12,999 nt of DNA from Saccoglossus kowalevskii (Eukaryota > Hemichordata > Enteropneusta > Harrimaniidae). Positions 7,801 to 12,999 of this stretch are shown piece after piece. The notes under the pieces were generated by a model. The model saw only the letters and a program-made list of their open reading frames with translations, was not told the DNA's origin and ran no database searches. The DNA lies in assembly GCF_000003605.2 (NCBI RefSeq), contig NW_003134343.1, positions 169,075 through 182,073 on the forward strand, given 5' to 3'. The translations under genes were made by a program, and so were the position numbers. How positions within the stretch are numbered: the stretch's first letter is position 1; each line of letters begins with the position of its first letter.

Positions 7801-8944
7801 TATTTTTTCATATTTTTCAAGTTCTGTCACCACGAAAAGAGCAAGATCAACATTCTCAGCAGATGATCACAAAACACAAACATAGTTGAACTCTGGTGAC
7901 CTTGCCCTTTGTTATATAATATAATTCCCTTTATCATAGTTTGTTTCAATATAAATATGCATTGTCATAATTAATTTTGAATACAAACAAGTTTTGGGGT
8001 TGAACCAACAGTGGGGAATCAGTCTACCGAATGTCCTTAAAAGATGTAAATATCTTACAAAAACATTGGTGCCTTATTTGTTTAATTACTTTCTTCAAAG
8101 TAATTCAAATATTTTAGTATAAAAACAAATGTCTCATTGAAAAAAAAAAAAGTGCTGCATTTAGATGTGAATAGATTCATAAAACATGCAAGATAACAGA
8201 AAATTTTAGCTGGCTTTAGTCCAAGTATTTTGTACAGGTGTCTGTCAAAAATTAATGATTCACTGAGACAAATATGAACTGCCTCATTGTGTGACTACTG
8301 TATTATATGAAAAGTAAAAAAAACATCTTTATGAATAGCTATCATGTTGCAAGCTCTGCTTTGTATGCAAATCAACTTAAATAGTTAGTTGGTGTCCAGT
8401 GGAGGGAGAAGTCAACAGTACTGTTCTCCTGAGAATCTACATCTTCAAACACTGCAATCTTTGAAGTGCGTTTTTAAACTAGTATTATAAAAACTCTATC
8501 ATTCTGTTCTAATAGCTGAAACATATTCCTGTGAGTTTTCATTTGTCGAATGAACTGTTTGTCAAATACAGAATACATATATTTTAGAATAATTTTCTTT
8601 TTAAAATGTGGATGAAATGTTTTGCTTTTAATGTATTTTTTATGTATTGTTTTTGATTTGATAACTTTGAACTAAACAGGTTTTCTATTAGCTTCAGATC
8701 TTGATCAAAGTTAGGCACCCAGTTCATAGGAGTGCTTATATTGATTTTCTGACATCTTGTTTTCTGTAAAGATTTTATTGGTAGGTTTGCAAATGTGTAT
8801 CAGACTGTGCAATCTCTCCATGAGTTGGTTTTGAAACCCAGTATGGGATTCTGAGATACATTACCAAGGATATTATTACAAGATAAATGATTTGCTTCAT
8901 TGAACACATACAACAATGCATATTTCCACTGAGATCAGTGACCT
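7801..8944. other. Intergenic AT-rich DNA, no gene recognised
   Basis: No plausible coding exon, tRNA or rRNA was found on either strand. A 10-base palindrome ACAGTACTGT near 8417-8426 lies between GGAGA and TCTCC arms, giving a small imperfect hairpin. Several short homopolymer runs are present. Confidence 0.65.
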
Positions 8945-9019
8945 TTGATGTGTATCACCAGTGATCAGTCAAGTAGAAACAGTCAAAATATTTTATCAGA
9001 TTTTCTCAATTTTTGCATG

Positions 9020-9235
9020 ATATTTTCATACAGGACATTTGTTGTTCAAGACTTTATACTGATGAATAAGGTGACCAAGTTTGATAAAGTTTGGAATAGA
9101 ATTAGTAAAGTTATTATGCACACAATAACAATTATTAACAACAACGACGACGACGACGACAACGCCGGACAAAATTTTTCCCTTAATATACCTTTCCCTT
9201 CCATCTTTGATGGTACGGGCAAGGTAAAAATGACT
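9020..9235 (+). repeat. Probable interspersed repeat fragment with (ACG)n microsatellite
   Basis: The text ACCAAGTTTGATAAAGTTTG (from about 9073), an ACAATAACAATTATTAACAA spacer, an (ACG)n run at about 9142-9160 and an ACGCCGGAC block form a layout I recall from dispersed repeats of marine invertebrates. The tail, with a run of pyrimidines and GGTACGGGCAAGGTAAAAAT, leads straight into the transposase-like sequence. The family cannot be named without a repeat library. Confidence 0.4.
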
Positions 9236-11147
9236 CCGATGTTGCTGAATTACCGCCAATGCCCGAGCCTTCGACAGACTCTCGACAAACGCACCCCGAT
9301 GTCACGAATATTACAGAAAACGGTGTTCATTGCAGCAAGAAAGCCTAGTTTGTTCGTCAGAAAACGTATCAGTTAGCCTGGGAAGTAGAGTATAAATGGC
9401 TATGTCCGGAAAAACGGGAATGCGAAGATAAAACTGTCATGTTCTGCCGACTGTGCGAGAAACGAGGAGAAAATAATGCCTTCTCAAAAGGATGCGAGGA
9501 TTTGCAGAAATCGGCATTGAAATGACACATGGACAGTCCCGGACACAGGAGAGCTGTAATGAATGACAAGAGTAGTCGAATGCTTGGTGCTCCAGTTGAA
9601 GATAATAAAATCCAGTCCGACACAACATGGAAAGCTGTTTTCCGCACAGTGTATTTTTTATCCAAACAAGATACCGAATGATGTTTATGGAGGGCTTACC
9701 GACTTACAGCGCGTGAACAGCTGCCAGGCTTTTAATTCTAAAGATACTGCAATCCCAACACACCATTTGAATGTGACAGAAATGCAGGAAACTATTGTCG
9801 AGACAATAAGAGAGGATGTTAAAAGAAATATTGCGGAAAGTCCCTTTATTGGAATACTTGTGGACGAAACTGTTAATGTGACAATTTATAAGAAATTAAT
9901 TGTATTTTTCTGAGTGTTGAATGAGGACGGGAGAGCTGAAACTATTTTTGGTGGTAACTATACTGATCAAAGTGGTGATGCTGAAACAATTTTTTAATAA
10001 AATGCATGAAGTAATAGACGAAAAGGGAGACAACCTGTTCAGCAAATTGGTCGGACTTGGGTCTGACCGCGCAGTGTCATGATGGGAAGACACAGCGGTG
10101 TTGGAGTACATTTAAAAGGGACCTCTCCATTCTGCATTCACGTACATAGTGTTGTGCACCGTATAGCCCTGGCATCGTCAACTGCGGCAAACAAAACCGC
10201 CAAAGTCAAAGAATTTAGAGACACCGCCAATCGTATATTACATTTTTTTCAACATTCTGCTGCCCGGTATGGCAGACTACGTGAACTTACTGCCACCATG
10301 TCCAATGAAGACTTTTCAAGTCTCAAGGAGCCCTGCAGTGTATGATGGCTTTCATTGTCACAATGAAAATGCTAGTGACATACTTCCAATTTTTCACCGG
10401 GACAATGTTAACTTGGGAACTATTCGTCCGATGGTTGAATCCACAGTTCGGGAACTTGAAAGACTCTGTGACACCGAATTTTGTGGTGATAGTGAAAATG
10501 AATTCATAACAAATTTTAATCGGGAAACATCGGAGTACAAGGGTAACCGTCTCGTCTACAGTGCTGATGTAAATATCAACGCACATAATGTTATGCATGC
10601 ACAATTCATTCAGCATTTATTAGACAATTTACACAGTCGATTTCCTGAGGAAGACCTGTCCCTGTTAGCTAGTCTGGACACAGTGCTCAATACAAGCAAG
10701 TATCCAAGAGATGACAGAGTTATTGGTGAACATGGAAATGAAGCGTTAAATGTGCTTGCTGATTTTTTTGCCGGCGATATAGAGGATGGTTTGATCGACG
10801 AGGCTACACTTCCCCGTGACTTCCGCCAAATGAAATTGACATTACGAGGACATGGTCACCCAAACGTTGATGAGTCTTGCAGGTTATTAATTAAAGACTA
10901 CAGTGAAATATACCCAGCATTTGCTTCATTAGCAGCAATTTCACTTGTAATTCCAGTAACAAGCGTACCATGTGAGTGTGATTTTTCCACGCAAAGTCGA
11001 ATAAAATGTGCTAGACGATCTCGTCTAAAGGAAGTGAATGTTGACAATCTCATGCTGATTTCGATGCATGGACCACCAACAGATTGTTTTGATTTTGATC
11101 GTGCACTTGAACTTTATCATCAGAAAAAAGATCGTCACAAATTGTGA
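9211..11147 (+). pseudogene. Decayed hAT-family transposase
   Basis: Recognisable in order: an N-terminal zinc finger of TTF/BED type (Cys-x2-Cys at 9444-9455; His-x5-His at 9526-9546; text VMFCRLCEKRGENNAFSKGC); the first catalytic region ESPFIGILVDETVN with Asp at 9863-9865; the second, GLGSD, with Asp at 10065-10067; the segment HSVVHRIALA, normally C-x2-H in hAT proteins; a WLS motif just after 10343; and the C-terminal dimerisation region, with IPVTSVPCECDFSTQSRIK and catalytic Glu at 10974-10976. The reading frame changes near 9670, at the T run 9990-9995, near 10079 and near 10345-10365. In-frame stops lie at 9346, 9523, 9679, 9911, 10080 and 10343. About 80-100 residues usually found between WLS and the FxxxNVNLGTI-like segment appear deleted. 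The closest remembered relatives are ZNF862/C17orf113-like hAT proteins. It cannot make an active transposase. Confidence 0.85.
10365..11147 (+). CDS. Open C-terminal part of the hAT transposase, about 260 codons
   Basis: Unlike the N-terminal half, this stretch has no stop or frameshift to TGA 11145-11147. It runs from ILPIFHRDNVNLGTIRPMVE, through a helical linker, to LLIKDYSEIYPAFASLAAIS and the dimerisation motif (catalytic Glu at 10974-10976; NVDNLMLISMHGPP). The frame is open upstream to an ATG at 10269, but the residues before about 10365 are out of register with the transposase. AATAAA about 70 bases after the stop (near 11219) could serve as a poly-A signal. It may be a remnant open by chance or a reused fragment; the sequence alone cannot tell. 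Confidence 0.5.
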   Translation, partial: ENASDILPIFHRDNVNLGTIRPMVESTVRELERLCDTEFCGDSENEFITNFNRETSEYKGNRLVYSADVNINAHNVMHAQFIQHLLDNLHSRFPEEDLSLLASLDTVLNTSKYPRDDRVIGEHGNEALNVLADFFAGDIEDGLIDEATLPRDFRQMKLTLRGHGHPNVDESCRLLIKDYSEIYPAFASLAAISLVIPVTSVPCECDFSTQSRIKCARRSRLKEVNVDNLMLISMHGPPTDCFDFDRALELYHQKKDRHKL

Positions 11148-11355
11148 AGGTACGCACTTTAATACTAACTGTGGCTTGAAATACTTAGTTTGCAACATTG
11201 TATAAAAAACGTGCTGTTAATAAAAACTACTGAAACTAAACATGTGTCGTGTGTATACGCGTTGATGATCCGTAGAAACGCATTTGTTTGTGATTGATGC
11301 ATTCGATATACGCAACTTGTAGAAACCTAGCGCGATCACTGTTCATATTTATGAA
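11148..11355 (+). other. Sequence downstream of the hAT remnant
   Basis: Contains AATAAA near 11219 and two related blocks, TATACGC...GTAGAAACG (11254-11280) and TATACGCAACTTGTAGAAAC (11307-11326). These could be subterminal repeats of the hAT element, but no terminal inverted repeat pair was found. Confidence 0.4.
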
Positions 11356-11568
11356 CTACATACGTGTACAAACCCACAACTCGGTTCTTTCAACACATTG
11401 CCTGATGAAATCCTCCATGGACATATCAAAATCAGAAGGGTAGAACTCTGTGCGAATCCCCCTTGATTCTGGCTGCTGGCCATTTTCGTTCATGAAATCA
11501 TCGAATATCATCAGAAAACGCGGGATTTGTGCAGTTTTGAATAAAACTAAGTTAGCGATTATGAACAA
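11356..11568 (-). CDS. Unidentified 70-codon open frame
   Basis: The predicted product is mixed and protein-like rather than low-complexity: NENGQQPESRGIRTEF, then YPSDFDMSMEDFIRQCVERT. Near its end the minus strand reads ACAC-GTATGT, a good splice donor (GT at about 11363), so it could be a coding exon of a minus-strand gene or a transposon fragment. I do not recognise it. The family, function and true start are unknown; a chance ORF is possible. Confidence 0.25.
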   Translation of the reverse strand: MFIIANLVLFKTAQIPRFLMIFDDFMNENGQQPESRGIRTEFYPSDFDMSMEDFIRQCVERTELWVCTRM

Positions 11569-11798
11569 TGGTTATTAATGTAACACCCGATCCCCTCTGA
11601 ACTTTTTGTTTCGTGTTTTAAGGTAAGAAATCAACATTTGAAACAGACATGGTGTCGATTTTGCTAGGTACCATGTTTCATAACTTGTTCATTTATATGC
11701 ATATAGCGGATGACTTTTTAATAAAAAAGTATTTATTGATTTTCAGCCCCCAAGTGACTATGCATAATACTGAGGTATGTATAGGGGTCTAAAAACTA

Positions 11799-11875
11799 AC
11801 TCTGCGACGCGATTGTGCGACTCGCCGAATGTCGATTATTGCACTCTGCGACAGGATCACAGTGTCACTCTGCGA
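11799..11875 (+). repeat. Three copies of ACTCTGCGA
   Basis: Exact copies at 11799-11807, 11843-11851 and 11867-11875, spaced 44 and 24 bases apart, with related GTGCGACTCGCCGA between the first two. Purpose unknown; possibly subterminal motifs of a mobile element. Confidence 0.7.
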
Positions 11876-12175
11876 AGAGCATGATTTCCATAGGTTGGTT
11901 GGTCGAAAAGCATGAATCTCAATGGTCGATCGATGTAAGGGTACACAGCATGCCTTATAGAAATGTTCAGTTTTAAATGGTTATTTCGCCGACTGCTCGC
12001 TAACTACGGTAAAGAAGTATTTACCGACGACATGCCGCACGGTTCGGTAATCAGCAAGTATTTAACATTGATTTATTAACATGTATAACATCCCCCGGAG
12101 GGAATGAGAGGGGTTACAAAACACATGCACATTGGTGTTGGGTGCCTTATTACGGTGTAACATCAGGGAGCTGGC

Positions 12176-12300
12176 AACATTAACGCCATCTTGATGTTGT
12201 AAGGCTTCGTTCGCAACTATGCTGATTAGCATAGGCGGCAGCTTCAAAGCGAGTAGAGCGCGAAGTACGTTTCACACGATCCGGGGCACACGATGTTACT
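12176..12300 (-). promoter_or_regulatory. Possible CpG-rich promoter with YY1-like site
   Basis: On the minus strand AAGATGGCG, the YY1 core, occurs at about 12185-12193. Around it, 12180-12300 has roughly eleven CpGs in about 115 bases. CpG-rich YY1 sites near start sites are common at animal promoters. No downstream gene can be named; the open frame at 11356-11568 on the same strand is the only candidate. Confidence 0.25.
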
Positions 12301-12840
12301 TTCTTTTTTTTTGTCATTATAATTATAATTTGTTATGACTATATTCATCACTTTGAATTTCCAAATAAAGCGTGTAGCGGGTCAAACTGTTCCTAGGCAA
12401 TCAATATCATTTTATTAAGAATATTAAGAGAGAAAAAACGTAAAGCTGTGTGAATGGATTGAAACTACTGCTGAAGATGGAAAACTACTACTAAAACGGC
12501 AGTGTCAACGGAAAATTAGATGAGTGCACGCTCTCTGCATAAACGGAAACGATGGCTTTGTTTATTTGGCCGATGTCGACGAGCAACAGATTTCCTGTAC
12601 TCACTTCCTCGTCTGATCACCGGCCCTCGACGGTCTCACATATCGGTGTCGTCATCGGTTAAGTAGTTGAAACTCACGTTGATGCGAATATTTCAGCCTA
12701 ATCGTCCCTTTCGAACCACTCCCGAGGTTGGTCATTATGACCTAGACGTGCTTGCTATGTGTTGCGATTCCGATGAAAAATTCTTAAAAAATAAATATAA
12801 ATTGCATAAACGAAGGGTGAACGCGAAAGTCCTGTAATTT

Positions 12841-12897
12841 TGTGTGAGAGTGCTGTTTACCCTTCTTGAGTGTGTGAGGGCGCTGTTCATCCTTGAG
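12841..12897 (+). repeat. Two-copy imperfect tandem repeat
   Basis: Unit 1 (12841-12870) and unit 2 (12871-12897) share TGTGTGAG, CGCTGTT or TGCTGTT, and CTTGAG or CCTTGAG, with a 3-base length difference. Confidence 0.75.
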
Positions 12898-12999
12898 TGT
12901 TATTTATATTTTCTTTAAATATTCATATTTCTACCTTTGAGATGTATTGTAAATTCTTTATTTTTATTATTAATTTCTGTAGAGGATATGTAATGTATT
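12898..12999. other. AT-rich end of window
   Basis: Nothing recognisable; mostly A/T-rich sequence. Confidence 0.6.

Larger units (their letters stand above)
11569..12840. other. CpG-richer non-coding DNA, no gene recognised
   Basis: More CpG dinucleotides than in the SAMM50 introns, especially 11800-12060 and 12180-12300. It contains the ACTCTGCGA triple repeat and a YY1-like site, listed separately. Short open frames (for example 38 codons from ATG 11963 on the plus strand) cannot be supported as genes. Confidence 0.55.

Noticed and set aside
8945-9376. 143-codon plus-strand open frame
   Set aside because: It runs across the repeat fragment and the ACG microsatellite (poly-Asn/Asp) and out of frame through the transposase start. 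No domain is recognisable.
9369-9665. 98- and 63-codon minus-strand frames
   Set aside because: These are antisense shadows of the hAT zinc-finger region.
10323-10616. 97-codon minus-strand frame
   Set aside because: Antisense shadow of the open transposase C-terminal half.
8958-11340. CAGTGATC / GATCACTG as possible hAT terminal repeats
   Set aside because: Only eight bases match, and the neighbouring eight bases on each side are not a target duplication.
11963-12079. 38-codon plus-strand frame starting MFSFKWLFRRLLANYGKE
   Set aside because: Looks protein-like but is short, with no homology I recognise and no supporting splice or promoter signal.
12062-12247. 61-codon minus-strand frame
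   Set aside because: No protein-like pattern or splice context; likely chance.

Overview
This window is animal nuclear DNA. It is AT-rich, carries one gene split by spliceosomal introns, and is littered with transposon debris. The introns, the low GC and the repeat types suggest a marine invertebrate. A hemichordate or another invertebrate deuterostome would fit, but the species call is a weak inference.

Positions 67-7597, minus strand: a SAMM50 homologue, the Omp85-family beta-barrel core of the mitochondrial sorting and assembly machinery. Ten coding exons could be placed by GT-AG splice sites and unbroken reading phase. They encode residues 1 to about 421. The last roughly 50 residues lie beyond position 1. 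The start ATG is at 7597, with an in-frame stop 18 bases upstream. Two CACGTG E-boxes lie in the upstream region.

Intron 4 (2943-4591) contains a 1.25 kb DNA transposon, 3251-4496. It has perfect 26-bp terminal inverted repeats, probable TA ends, and repeated GG..CGCCC motifs near both ends. On its minus strand it carries a broken coding fragment that resembles a HIRAN domain. Intron 3 holds two perfect SRF CArG boxes 21 bp apart, the second overlapping a TEAD-like motif. Intron 1 holds a cluster of TGCGTA/TACGCA inverted pairs.

Positions 7598-8944: the SAMM50 upstream region and AT-rich intergenic DNA with no recognised gene. About 8945-9235: a probable interspersed repeat fragment with a short (ACG)n run.

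Positions 9211-11147, plus strand: a decayed hAT-family transposase. A zinc finger, two DDE-type acidic motifs and the C-terminal dimerisation region are recognisable across three reading frames, with stops, frameshifts and a probable internal deletion. The last 260 or so codons are intact.

Positions 11148-12999: CpG-richer DNA with no gene I can name. It holds a 70-codon minus-strand open frame, a triple ACTCTGCGA repeat, a CpG-rich stretch with a YY1-like site, and a two-copy tandem repeat near the end. Apart from SAMM50 and its promoter elements, the window shows no functional gene system; the rest is mobile-element material and anonymous sequence.
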